Shown here: piece after piece, positions 55,453-64,000 of the stretch
Layout: every line of letters starts with the position of its first letter
Position numbering within the stretch: the stretch's first letter is position 1
NCBI GenBank assembly: GCA_008477525.1
Contig: SPDT01000003.1
Coordinates: 3,782,001-3,846,000, forward strand
Length of the DNA stretch: 64,000 nt
Source of the DNA: Hypomyces perniciosus
Taxonomy: Eukaryota; Ascomycota; Sordariomycetes; Hypocreales; Hypocreaceae
Direction: 5' to 3'
The notes under the pieces: model-generated
Seen by the model: only the letters and a program-made list of their open reading frames with translations
Databases searched by the model: none
Told to the model about the DNA's origin: nothing
Position numbers and translations under genes: made by a program

Positions 55453-58400
55453 TTACTCGCCCTTGAGCTTATCCTGTTTGACCGTAAATGCCATCTCCAA
55501 GAATTCCTGTTCCTCTTTTGAGTGCACGTGCTTCAGACCCGTTGCCACGGACGCGCTCGGGTTACGACCAGCGTACATGACGTGCCTGCGGTCGTGGTAC
55601 TGGGTCTGGTTCAGCAGCGTCTCAATGCGCGGCTGCGTGAAGCTCCACGCGCCAGCGTTGAGGGGCTCCTCTTGTGCCCAGACAATCGTCTTGGCATTGG
55701 GGTACATGTCCAGGTTCTCCTTCAGCTGCTGCCAAGGGAAGGGGTTCAGCTGCTCGATACGGGTGAGTGCGACGTTGTCAATCTTGTTGTCCGCACGGTA
55801 CTTGTGCAGACTGGCCCACACCTGACCCGTGCAAAGAATGACTCGGTCAACCTCCTCTGGCGACTTGATAGCGCCGGTCTTGTGCTCCGGGTCAGGGATG
55901 ATCCATTGGAAGCCAGCGTCCGGACCAGTGAATTCCTCGAGGTCGGAGCGAGCCAGAGGGTGTCGGAGCAAAGATTTTGAGAAGAAGATAATGAGGGCTA
56001 TGGCATTCTCAGTTAGCTACACAAGATGGGAGATTTTGAAGGGGTTTACAGGGAGCAACGTACGCTTTCGGAATTGTCGGTGCATCTGTCGGCGCAGAAC
56101 GTGGAAGAGGTTAGCAGGAGTGGTCATGTAGACAATCTGCATGTTGCAGTCCTGGTGCTGTCGGGGAAGCTTCTCCTCGGACGGGAAGATACGAGGATCC
56201 TCATTGCAGAGCTGCAGGTAGCGCTCCAAGCGACCAGATGAGTGCTCAGGACCCTGACCATCATAACCGTGGGGAAGAGACATGACCAAACCAGTTCGCT
56301 GCATCCACTTGACTTCACCAGAAGCGATGAACTGGTCAATGATACACTGTGCGTTATTGGCAAAGTCGCCAAACTGAGCCTCCCACATAACGAGGGCATT
56401 TGGCGATGACAGAGAGTAACCGTACTCGAATCCGAGCGCACCGAACTCGCTCAGAGATGAGTTGGAGATAACGAACTTGCCCTGGTCCTTGCTAATGTTC
56501 TGCAGAGGAGTGTATGTCGCTTCGGTCTCCTGGTCATGGAAAACCGCATGTCGCTGAGAGAAGGTACCACGTTCGACATCCTGGCCGGAAACTCGGACAT
56601 GGTAGCCCTCAGTTACCAGTGAGCCGAACGCCAGAGCCTCAGAGGTAGGGAAGTCAATGTTCTTGCCCTCCGTAACCGACTTGGTTCGGTTGGTGAGGAT
56701 TCGCTTCAGGTTGCGGTGAATGTGGAATCCCTCGGGCGCTGATCCAATGACCTCACCCATGTGTTCCAGACTCTTCTGATCAACGCGAGTGTCGTTGTGG
56801 GGCAGGATTTCGGTGGCAAGCTCCTTGGGAGACTTGAAGCCATTCCAGGCCGAAGTAGTCCACTCCTTGGATGTGGGCTGGTATTCCTTGGACTTGGAAA
56901 AGCTCTCTTCGAGCATACCCCACACCCATCGCTTGTGCTCCTCAATGTCCTCCTTGGTGAAAGTGCCTTCCTGCAGAAGCTTGTTGACATAGACATCGAT
57001 CTGGGGCACCTTCTCCTGGATCCGCTTGTACATAAGGGGTTGGGTGAAGGATGGCTGGTCCGTCTCGTTGTGACCGTGCTTACGGTAGCAGATCAGGTCA
57101 ATAACCACATCGTGCTGGAACTCAGCACGCCAGTCAGCGGCTAGCTGGCACACAAAGTTGACAGCCTCAACATCGTCAGCGTTGACGTGGAAAACGGGGG
57201 CGTCAATGGCCTTGGCAATGTCCGTGCAGTAGGCGGTCGAACGAGCAAATCGGGGATCCGTGGTAAAGCCGATCTGGTTGTTGACGACAAGGTGGATGGT
57301 ACCGCCGGTGGAGAAGGCAGGGAGAGAGTGGAAGCCCAGACATTCGTAAACAATACCCTGGGCCGCAAAGGCAGCGTCACCGTGCAACAACACGCTCATG
57401 GCAGTCTTGTGGTCCTTCTCATCGTTGTTGTAGTGCTGAATTGCACGGGTCTTGCCGAGCACGACAGGGTCCTCAGCTTCCAAGTGAGACGGGTTGGCGA
57501 CAAGGGAGAGCTGTACACGCTTGCCGGAAGGCGTGGGTCGCTCAAAGTTCATACCCAAATGGTACTTGACATCGCCTGAGCCCTCATCACCAGCACTGAT
57601 GGTGCCAGCAAATTCGCTGAAGATGGATTCGTTGGGCTTTCGCACGACGTTGCTGAGAACGTTCAGTCGGCCACGGTGAGGCATACCGATGACGATATCC
57701 TTGACACCGTAGTCGACACTGCGGTCAATCAGAGCCTTCATGCCAGGAACCAATGTCTCGCAGCCCTCGAGTCCGAATCGCTTGTCATTGGGGTATTTGG
57801 TGGCGAGGAAGGACTCGAAGCTGGAGCTCCAGATCAGTCGGTCGAGGATGCGGCGCTTCTCATCAATGGAGTACTTGAAGGGCTGTGGGACTTCGAGGCG
57901 TTCACGCAGCCAGTCGCACTTCTCACGATCGGGAATGTGGATGAACTCGACACCGTAAGAGCCAGAGTATATCTTCTCACAGGCCGCAATGATCTCGCGG
58001 AGGGTCATCTTATCACGGCCATCTCGCTTGAACCTAGGCAGAATGCCAGGACCAAGGCTGTACTCAGTCTCGAGATCCTTCTCGGTGAAGCCGTAATACT
58101 CCAGGGTCAACTCCTTGGGCTTGATGTTACCAAAGCCCGCAGCAGTGTTCCTGATGCCGAGAGGGTCGATGTTGCCCTTGTGGTGTCCTCGGGTCTGGTA
58201 TGCGCGCACCAGCAGCTGAACCTTGAGGTGGTTGGTCACATCGGAGCCGCCCTGCAGGCCGCCAGCAAGACGAGGAGCATCACCGGTCATATTGGGGACC
58301 AGGTTGGGGGGCGGCTGGAAAGCTTGGGAGATGGGCATGTCGCCGCTCTCCATGTTCTTGAAGTAGACCTGCCATGACACATGGACGCTCTTGGGATCCT

Positions 58401-58626
58401 CTTTCCACTGCATGTACATCTCATCGATGTAGTTGGCAGTGCTTCCAGACAGGAAGTTGTCGCTGGGGTCGGGAGGCGATTGCGTCGCGGTTGAGGTCGA
58501 GGTCGAGGTCGAGGTCGAGGAGGTCGTGGCATAGGGCCTCACATAGGGCCGCCGCGCCGTCAATGCGAGTGACGACCGACGGACCGCAGAGAGCCTCGCG
58601 CCACGGAGCAGCGATTGTCTCAACAT
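55453..58626 (-). CDS. KGD1: 2-oxoglutarate dehydrogenase E1 component
   Basis: Thiamine-diphosphate enzyme of the mitochondrial TCA cycle, decarboxylating 2-oxoglutarate for transfer to E2/E3. Exons 58626-56064 and 55997-55453; the 66-nt intron (GTACGT...CATAG) joins [25 protein letters not shown]; 1,035 aa. Arg/Ser-rich mitochondrial presequence [19 protein letters not shown], then a (TS)n tract from a GAGGTC microsatellite. The E1 start is [20 protein letters not shown]. ThDP and active-site motifs: [40 protein letters not shown]. The transketolase-like C-terminal region has [20 protein letters not shown] and [17 protein letters not shown]. It ends in QDKLKGE. Length fits fungal Kgd1 (about 1,014-1,050). 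Confidence 0.97.
58493..58516 (+). repeat. (GAGGTC)x4 hexamer repeat inside the KGD1 presequence
   Basis: Four perfect hexamers followed by GAGGAGGTC. On the coding strand they give Thr-Ser repeats next to the mitochondrial targeting segment. Confidence 0.92.
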
Positions 58627-59893
58627 GGCGAGGAGTGGTGCAGTGGCAGGCTGGAACAGAGGGGAGAGGTGTCAGTACGCATCAGAAAGAAGCGGCAGCA
58701 GGCGAGGGAGGGTGTGTGACCGACTTTAAACAAAGGTGTTTTGCTGGACGCAAGTACGGGAGGTAATAGCTCACCCGACCTGAAGAGAAAAACTATGACG
58801 GCGAGCCCTGGCCTTGGGCGAATAATACCTCGAGCTACCTCGTAGTGTGTACGGAGTACTTCGTACAATCCAACAACACCCGATACTTGAGAGTTCCAGA
58901 ATTTACGCTCACCAGCTTTTAGTGCGCAAACATCATGTGTCCAGTGCGTTTTCTCGGTCCTACGCATTCAATAACTGTTACCTCACGAATACCATTTTTC
59001 AGCAAAATTCTACAAATTTAGACGATGAAAACTTGCATATTAGAACGCAGTGTTGCCCCATTGTGGTCCATATAGGCGTTTGGGCATATTATTACTACAC
59101 ATTAACTACCAGGGTCGGGTTCTAGCACTGCTAGTACGAAGTAGATAGTACCTGCTAAGTATGCACGGAGTAGTGCTACGGGCACCATATAGCCGATCGT
59201 AGAGGTCAATCAATACGTAAAACGAGAAGGACTGTGCGAGTTGCCGGGGCTCAGCACCTCGGGCTCACCGGAACAGAGCGCCGTGGCAGCCAGTCACGGC
59301 TTTTGTTACGGCATCGTCTGGGGCATCGGAGGGGCTGCAATTGGGGGGATTGGGGAATTTTACGGAGTATTGAGTGCCACAAGGGAGGCTTATACAGTAT
59401 GTTCAGTCATCTGGCCACAGTGTATTGCGAACCCCATTTTCGTCAGGATTGTACAGTGTAGAAGAAGTATTAGCATACTGGGCATAGTGGATTCATGGAA
59501 GCTGCAGGTACAAGTCTCTACTCTCTCGCCAGCAACAGAGTCACGAAAAGGTACGTACCGACATGTGTAGGAGGACAATGAGATGGATACCAATTGTTCA
59601 CACGCGCCTTCACACATCAAACACTCACGAGACCAAATAGAGACCAGTCCAGTCCCCGGCTTCCTCCCCACAACTCATTTCCGCCGGTACCTGCTGCTGG
59701 GTTTTCAGGAGGGCATAAAATATTAAGGGAGTCTGTCTCATCTCGCAGCGGACGGGGTGTGAGCGAGCGAGGCTATGGGGGCGAGGGTTGTGTAGATGCA
59801 GCAGCAGGCAGTTGGACGAACCAGAAAAGAGAGCGCAAGAAGGAAACGGCGTGGCAGCAAGGTCGGGTCATCTCCACGACTAACTCGAGCATC
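58627..59893. promoter_or_regulatory. Divergent upstream region of KGD1 and TFB1
   Basis: 1.27 kb with no supported gene. It contains TACGGAGTAC overlapping TACTTCGTA (58850-58865), TACGAAGTA (59135-59143) and TACGGAGTA (59361-59369). The stretch before the TFB1 ATG is purine-rich. Confidence 0.5.
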
Positions 59894-61906
59894 ATGGCGA
59901 TCCCAGCAGGCCGCACGCTTTACAAGAAGAAGGATGGCATCTTAACTCTCAACAGTGATCACAAAACCGTGACATGGACGCCCAATTCAGGAGGCCCTCC
60001 GACCGTATCACTACCGGTCACCAACATCACGAGTAAGGCTCACCAGCTCTCGGAGGCTGACCCTGAGTAGAAATGCTAACCTCACCATGGTTCAGATCTT
60101 CAACAAACACCAGACAGCTCGCCCAAGGTTATGCTGAAAATTTTTGAGAAACCTGAGTCTGGCAGCGACCCCGTCACGTACCTCTTCCACTTTAACACGC
60201 CCGAGGCCAAAGCCGAGGCACAGGCTGTTAAGGATTTACTTTCTAAGCTTCTCGCTGATTTACGAAGCAACGATGCCGGTGTACCCAAGCCCTTAGCCGG
60301 GACAACCACAGGTGCCGACGCGTCCACCACAAATGGCGGAGCCTCTGGGAGCGGCTCTGCCGCCATGGCATTCGCCAGTGCCGTGAATGCCCAGCCATCC
60401 TCCTTGCGGTGGTTTGATGATAACCAACTCAGGATGGATATTGAGCTACAGCAATCCCTCATGAAAAAGGACAAGAGTCTTCATCAGACTTTCATGGATG
60501 CCATGTCAACCAAACCCGAGTCCATATCAGGAGCTGCCTTCAATTCCCAATTCTGGTCTACGCGTATTAATCTCTTGAGGGCTCACGCCATCGAGATCAA
60601 TCAAAAGAAGGGTGCATATAATGTGCTATCGACAGTCAAGCCACGGACTGTGGATGGCGAACTAAAGCTGAACATCAGCGTTGAGCAGGTTCAGATGATA
60701 TTTGTGCAGCACCCGCTCGTCAAACGGATATATAACGAAAATGTGCCAAAGCTTTCAGAGGCAGACTTCTGGTCACGCTTCTTTCTGAGCAAGCTATCCA
60801 AGAAACTCAGAGGAGAACGCGTCGCTGAGAATGATCCCCCGGATGCTATTTTTGATAAATATGATGCAAACGAAAACACGCAAGGCGTTCAAAGCAAGAT
60901 TATGGCCCAGCAGGTTCCTCACATCATCGACATAGAGGCTAACGAGGAAAATCAAGGAGGTTTCAAGAGCGGCAATGCCAAGGATGTAGAGATGAGACCC
61001 CGCGCCAATATCCCCATTGTCAAGACGCTCAACAGCCTGAGCGACAAGATCATGGCCAATGTTGCCCCCTCTGATGGTATTGCTGATGATACACAGCGTG
61101 GTTATGATGCTTATCAGGAGCTGGCGCTGCGCGATCTAAGAGGGGACGAGAAAGAGAGCCGCATCATGCTCAACGTCAAAGAGCAGAACAAATTCTTTTC
61201 CAGACAAGATTCTGCTCCTTCTTCAAATGCGCAAATTTTTGCCAAGCAGAACCCTGCCGAGGTTCTATCAAAAATGCATGGCTCCCTTAAGGGCTTTGAG
61301 GGTGACGGAAGTCGTGGGAGCGGTCTTCTGGTAGGCATAGACTTGGACATGGACAGCGACACTGAGGATGAAAACCCAGCTGCAGCACACAATGGCACAC
61401 GTGTGGCTATAAAAGCTGCTGAAAAGGAAGTCATGGACGGTGTCCATCAACAACGCTCTCAGAAGTACGGACACGCATCTGATGCCACTTCTCCCATGGG
61501 TCTTTCCCCCCATACAGCAGAAAAGTGCGCCCTCACACACGCAACTACCATCGAGTTTCTCCACCAATTTTGGAACAGCTTTCTCTCTGGAGATCCTGAC
61601 CGCGCCACGGAGTTACAGTATCTGGCTGAGTCCCTCTCGCGGTCCGTCGCGCGTATCAATGCCGTGGCAGATGAAGCGGAGAATGAACGTGACGAAATAA
61701 TCCGCAAGCGCAAACAGGAGATTCGTAATCACTTTGAGCGCACGGGCAAGAAGATTCGGTGGAAGTCGGATATGGTCGGGGGCGGCCGCGATGCCGTCCT
61801 CAAGATGATGCAGCCGACTCTCGATGCATTACAAAAGGCACAGGGCGATTATTCTAGAGCATTGGCCGCGGAGGAGATTCGGATATCTACAGAGGGACAG
61901 CAATAA
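59894..61906 (+). CDS. TFB1: TFIIH core subunit Tfb1/p62
   Basis: Core TFIIH scaffold that docks activators and TFIIE through its PH domain; acts in Pol II initiation and nucleotide excision repair. Exons 59894-60032 and 60096-61906; the 63-nt intron joins VTNIT|NLQQTPDSSPKVMLKIFE; 649 aa. PH domain at about 1-120: GRTLYKKKDGILTLNSDHKTVTWTP, then FHFNTPEAKAEAQAVKDLL. Two BSD-type helical domains follow (about 175-330), with WFDDNQLRMDIELQQSLMK, SGAAFNSQFWSTRINLLRAH and LSEADFWSRFFLSKLSKK. The C-terminal part has FLHQFWNSFLSGDPDRATEL. The ATG at 59894 is chosen because the PH domain begins immediately (MAIPAGRTLYKKKDG); the frame is open upstream but unlike the family. Only about 4 kb from KGD1's start and 43 kb from RAD3. 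Confidence 0.95.
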
Positions 61907-62270
61907 CAGTACAACACAGGAGATCGCTTCAAGAGAGTACCTAATGTATTATTTGGCCATAGAAAAGACAGCAGGCTGCGTGTATAGAGTCAGGGGTTGC
62001 AAAGGATATATCATAGCAATAATATATCATAGCAATAATCTATCATTGCCATTTCGGTTTATAATTCTGTTTTCATATTCCTGGGCAGTGCAATGAAGTT
62101 GCTTGGCCCTATCCAGATGATCTCAAGTGCTCTAAAAAAAGTGGTTTCATCCACCAATGTAAGTCTGATGTTCCCTTCTATGCCAAATATTCGAGTATAC
62201 TTGATGGCTTCCCTCTTTTTTCCGTTCCCGGATTCTATAAATACATCCATGTGAGAGTACGATATTATCC
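61907..62270. other. Convergent 3' region between TFB1 and AAA ATPase
   Basis: 364 bp between facing stops. It contains a direct repeat of ATATATCATAGCAATAAT-like sequence near 62,005-62,040. No gene seen. Confidence 0.5.
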
Positions 62271-64000
62271 TTACGCAGGAGGGCGGATTCTCGCCTCTCC
62301 CACATCCATGTGTCGCTTTTCCTCGACGACACCGAAGCCCATACTCGACTTCTTGACCCCCTTTCTGCGGTTCCCGTATTCCTCGTCAAACTTGCGAATC
62401 AGCTTCAGCGACACCATGTCCTCACTGATACTAGCGGGGATCTGCTTAAGGGCCTTTTCAAAGTGGTCCCTCCGCAGAGTTCGCCGCTCGGGGTATTGGA
62501 AAGCTTCAGGGCCAGTGTGCTTCGCCGCGGCCTCGTTTTCCTCTTCAACCGCTGCCATGGCCGCAGCTACGCACACATTCTTAAGATCTGAGCCAGAATA
62601 GTAAGGGGTTCTTTCAGCGTACTCATCAAGCGACACTGAGCCGTCTAGAGTCTCGCCCCTGAGTAGTAGCTGCAGAATAGCACGACGGTCGCTCTGGAGT
62701 GGGAGGTCGACGAGAATCTTTCGGGGAAGCCGCCTCAAAACAGCATCATCCAAGTCAAACGGCCGGTTGGTGGCGACCATGATAAAGGCGTTGGTCTCTT
62801 CCATTCCATCCCACTCCTTGAGAAACTGATTGATGTGCTCGCGATGAGATGCCCGGTTGCTGAACATGCTACGGTTGGCTAGCAACGAGTCGGCCTCATC
62901 AATAAAAACTACACAAGGAGAAAGTTTCTTGGCCAATGTGAAAACTGCCCGAATAAGCTTCTCACTCTCACCCACCCACTTGTCATTGATGGAGGCGCCG
63001 CTGATCTCAAGCATATTTGCTCCACTCTCTTTGGCCACAGCTTTGGCAAGCATCGTCTTCCCTGTTCCAGGGGGTCCATATAAAAGACAACCTGGAATCT
63101 TGTCCGCCGCGAGGACGCCATAAGAAAAGGCATCGGGCCGGACAAGAGCCAGAGAGGTAAGGAGTTTAAGCGCAGAGATCGTCTCGGGTGGGGCGTGAAC
63201 ATCAGCAAATGTAGTTCGCAGATTCTCCCGATTGATTTGCCCAGAAGATATTCGCCTCTCATACTCATTCAGTTTTGAAATGGCGCGTGCCTCAGACTTA
63301 CTAGCATCTTCCCCAAATTTCGATGATTCGCCTGACTCGGTTCCATCTTCAGCCCGACCTTCGTCAAGAAAATCTTGCCCAGGCTGTTGTCTGAGGGGCC
63401 CCATCGTGAAGCGCTCCAAAAGGCCAATTGGTCCGCAACCTTCGGCTTTGCTCTCTAGTGACTTGAACGCGCTAGCCAGGTGATAGATTTCTGGAATCGG
63501 GAGGATCGAGTCACGCAAGATGGAAAATCTTGGGTTCGGCGAATGCAAGTAAGATCTTATAGACTCACACGACAGGTCGGCAACACGTTGTGATGACTCA
63601 GGGTCTAGCGCCCTCAGCATGCGGTTAATGTTATTGATATTTTCGACGAAGTAATCCGTCTTTTTCAAGCTAAATGGCTGTCCTTTTGGTGTGGTTTCCT
63701 TGTCAGCTCGCTCTGGTTGGATATGGCGAGTAACAACAAAGTCACTAACGGCAAGGTCTCTAACTGCATTCTGATACTCCTCAGATGGTTGTTCACAAGA
63801 AGAGGTCCCTAGAATCGCAATTTTCAGACCTTGCTGCCAAGCGGCGTCAACAAGAGCTCTTAGTCGGCTAATAAGCAAAGAGCCCTCGAGGGTCATGCTC
63901 AGCTCGACCAGGTCGTGCACATGGATCAGAACTGGTCGTACGCAAGGTTGTGATGATTTGAGATCGGCGGATCGAATTATTTCATCCAATATTTTGTCAA
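62271..64000 (-). CDS. Msp1-like AAA ATPase (partial, N-terminus off window)
   Basis: Single AAA module of the meiotic/Msp1-spastin type, with C-terminal substrate-handling helices. The frame is open to the right edge (576 residues visible), and no credible ATG is present, so the start lies beyond 64000. Visible order: an N-terminal region resembling a degenerate nucleotide-binding fold (PVLIHVHDLVELSMTLEGSL, LKIAILGTSS); a charged linker; then the AAA core with YGVLAADKIPG, Walker A LLYGPPGTGKTMLAKAVAKE, Walker B PCVVFIDEADSLL, sensor FIMVATNRPFDLDDAVLRR, and Msp1-like RRLPRKILVDLP. The end has SGSDLKNVCVAAAMAAVEEE. Relatives are large mitochondrial-outer-membrane or mitochondrial AAA proteins of fungi; the exact orthologue is not certain. 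Confidence 0.88.
   Translation of the reverse strand, partial: DKILDEIIRSADLKSSQPCVRPVLIHVHDLVELSMTLEGSLLISRLRALVDAAWQQGLKIAILGTSSCEQPSEEYQNAVRDLAVSDFVVTRHIQPERADKETTPKGQPFSLKKTDYFVENINNINRMLRALDPESSQRVADLSCESIRSYLHSPNPRFSILRDSILPIPEIYHLASAFKSLESKAEGCGPIGLLERFTMGPLRQQPGQDFLDEGRAEDGTESGESSKFGEDASKSEARAISKLNEYERRISSGQINRENLRTTFADVHAPPETISALKLLTSLALVRPDAFSYGVLAADKIPGCLLYGPPGTGKTMLAKAVAKESGANMLEISGASINDKWVGESEKLIRAVFTLAKKLSPCVVFIDEADSLLANRSMFSNRASHREHINQFLKEWDGMEETNAFIMVATNRPFDLDDAVLRRLPRKILVDLPLQSDRRAILQLLLRGETLDGSVSLDEYAERTPYYSGSDLKNVCVAAAMAAVEEENEAAAKHTGPEAFQYPERRTLRRDHFEKALKQIPASISEDMVSLKLIRKFDEEYGNRRKGVKKSSMGFGVVEEKRHMDVGEARIRPPA

Noticed and set aside
57676..58377. 233-codon plus-strand frame antisense to KGD1
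   Set aside because: A mirror of the strongly biased KGD1 codons; no independent evidence.
59241..59570. 109-codon plus-strand frame with a Gly-rich hydrophobic stretch upstream of TFB1
   Set aside because: TTG start, contains a TACGGAGTA motif, no family resemblance; probably chance in promoter DNA.
1..64000. CRISPR array, prokaryotic operon, rRNA or telomeric repeats
   Set aside because: None seen: no regularly spaced repeats, no TTAGGG arrays, no rRNA-like sequence; the DNA is clearly fungal nuclear.

Overview
The window is nuclear DNA of a filamentous ascomycete (Pezizomycotina). Short GT-AG introns (49-140 nt), pyrimidine-rich leaders, an intron-bearing tRNA-Met and the gene set all support this. 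The look of several proteins (the Atg18 C-terminus, the capsule-type glycosyltransferase relic, the Bsc6-like transporter) suggests Sordariomycetes, perhaps Hypocreales, but I cannot name a genus. Sixteen protein-coding genes are supported. Exon joins were worked out by hand from splice signals and reading-frame continuity; no alignment was run.

Layout. 0-7 kb: RPA190 (largest subunit of RNA polymerase I, last few codons off the left edge), head to head with PRP3 (U4/U6 snRNP). 7-10.4 kb: an accessory patch with a 413-bp MITE-like inverted-repeat element, CACGTG boxes, tRNA-Met(CAU) with a 40-nt intron, and a decayed capsule-type glycosyltransferase gene. 10.4-30.4 kb: a gene-dense core block with a DDHD phospholipase, RAD3/XPD (10 exons), a PPS1 dual-specificity phosphatase, ATG18, PPM2/TYW4 (wybutosine synthesis) and GUT2. 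30.4-47 kb: gene-poor, with an RGS protein, about 6 kb with no convincing gene, a Ulp1-type protease with a suspicious 5' end, and an FAD phenol-hydroxylase-type monooxygenase. 47-64 kb: a conserved protein of unknown function, an RS-rich glycine-zipper protein, an MFS transporter, CIA1, KGD1, TFB1 and a AAA ATPase cut by the right edge.

Most genes are core housekeeping and do not form one pathway. Links that do exist: RAD3 and TFB1 are both TFIIH subunits; CIA1 belongs to the machinery that gives Rad3 its Fe-S cluster; GUT2 and KGD1 are mitochondrial metabolic enzymes; RPA190, PRP3, tRNA-Met and PPM2 all concern RNA synthesis or maturation.

The strongest unexplained signal is window-wide. 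A 9-mer, TACGRAGTA (TACGGAGTA or TACGAAGTA, either strand), occurs about 27 times by eye count, where roughly one is expected by chance. Every copy lies outside the exons called here, and copies are dense in the gene-poor stretches. Other leads are the open frame of about 180 codons after the RGS stop, a TAG interrupting an otherwise coding-like Ulp1 leader, a possible unrecognised or decayed gene near 37.6-38.6 kb, and a tandem phosphatase whose first domain lacks the catalytic Arg.
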